A stretch of 6,241 bases of DNA from Anaerolineaceae bacterium UBA1363 (lineage in GTDB: Bacteria > Chloroflexota > Anaerolineae > Anaerolineales > Anaerolineaceae): positions 1 through 6,241 of the forward strand of contig DBRR01000033.1 of assembly GCA_002306055.1 (NCBI GenBank). Reading direction: 5' to 3'. The notes below the pieces were generated by a model that was not told where the DNA came from, made no database searches, and saw only the letters and a program-made list of their open reading frames with translations. The position numbers were made by a program, and so were the translations under genes. Below, piece after piece: positions 6,131-6,241 of the stretch; position 1 is the first letter of the stretch, and the number at the start of each line of letters is the position of its first letter.

Positions 6131-6158
6131 ATATTACCACGTTTTATTGTTTTGTGAA
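6131..6158 (-). promoter_or_regulatory. Likely rplI promoter
   Basis: On the - strand, TTCACA (6158-6153, 5 of 6 bases of TTGACA) is followed by 16 bases and TAATAT (6136-6131, 4 of 6 bases). TGG directly before the hexamer makes an extended -10. Transcription would start near 6124, giving a leader of about 58 bases before the rplI ATG. That leader holds one short inverted repeat (GGGT at 6108-6111 with ACCC at 6117-6120), too small to call a regulatory structure. Confidence 0.5.
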
Positions 6159-6182
6159 GAGGAGATTTGTTTTCAGTGGTTA

Positions 6183-6230
6183 TTCTGCATGCAGAAGGCG
6201 TTTTTGTCAGAAGGCGTTTTCTGTCAAGGC
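6183..6230. repeat. 14-bp palindrome followed by a short direct repeat
   Basis: TTCTGCATGCAGAA (6183-6196) is a perfect palindrome. CAGAAGGCGTTTT occurs at 6192-6204 and again at 6208-6220, a 16-base period, and a partial third unit TGTCAAGGC follows (6222-6230). The second copy also sits in an inverted arrangement, CAGAA (6208-6212) with TTCTG (6219-6223). The cluster lies 25-70 bases upstream of the rplI -35 box at the window edge. It could be an operator or part of an upstream gene; the sequence does not decide. Confidence 0.6.
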
Positions 6231-6241
6231 AATTTAGAAAT

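Noticed and set aside
6222..6227. Perfect TTGACA on the - strand as a rplI -35 box
   Set aside because: No -10-like hexamer lies 16-18 bases downstream; the sequence there is AAAACGCC. The TTCACA/TAATAT pair nearer the gene fits better.
6192..6230. CRISPR-like direct repeats
   Set aside because: The units are only 13-16 bases, adjacent without real spacers, and too few; there are no cas genes nearby.

Overview
This window looks like chromosomal housekeeping DNA from a bacterium, most likely a Chloroflexota member of the Anaerolineae type. That placement is an inference. It rests on roughly even base composition, Thr-Pro-rich (TPTP/EPT) linkers and tails on the membrane proteins, and the overall flavour of the proteins. 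No mobile element, CRISPR array, tRNA or rRNA was seen, and I find no convincing new multi-gene system.

Layout: two rightward genes face three leftward genes and meet at a shared hairpin. On the left (+ strand) is a MurJ/MviN-family lipid flippase homologue (91-1632). It is followed after 21 bases by a single-pass membrane protein with TPR-like helical repeats and a Pro/Thr tail (1654-2811). A hairpin with T-tracts on both sides (about 2812-2844) can end transcription from both directions. On the right (- strand, read from the right end) are rplI (ribosomal protein bL9, 6065-5535), a RodZ-like membrane protein with two tandem helix-turn-helix domains (5463-4195), and rimO (uS12 methylthiotransferase, 4194-2836). 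rimO starts at a TTG directly abutting the rodZ stop codon.

The genes join two themes. MurJ and RodZ homologues belong to cell-envelope building and cell shape; bL9 and RimO belong to the ribosome. The most interesting signals are small. (1) The MurJ homologue has lost most of the charged residues known to be essential in E. coli MurJ. (2) The RodZ homologue carries an ungapped duplication of its cytoplasmic HTH domain. (3) The rplI terminator hairpin and the rodZ promoter occupy the same ~40 bases, with the -35 box in the hairpin loop and the -10 box so close to the ATG that the mRNA should be leaderless. (4) rimO has no Shine-Dalgarno sequence and a zero-gap TTG start. (5) The right edge holds a perfect 14-bp palindrome next to a short direct repeat of unknown role.
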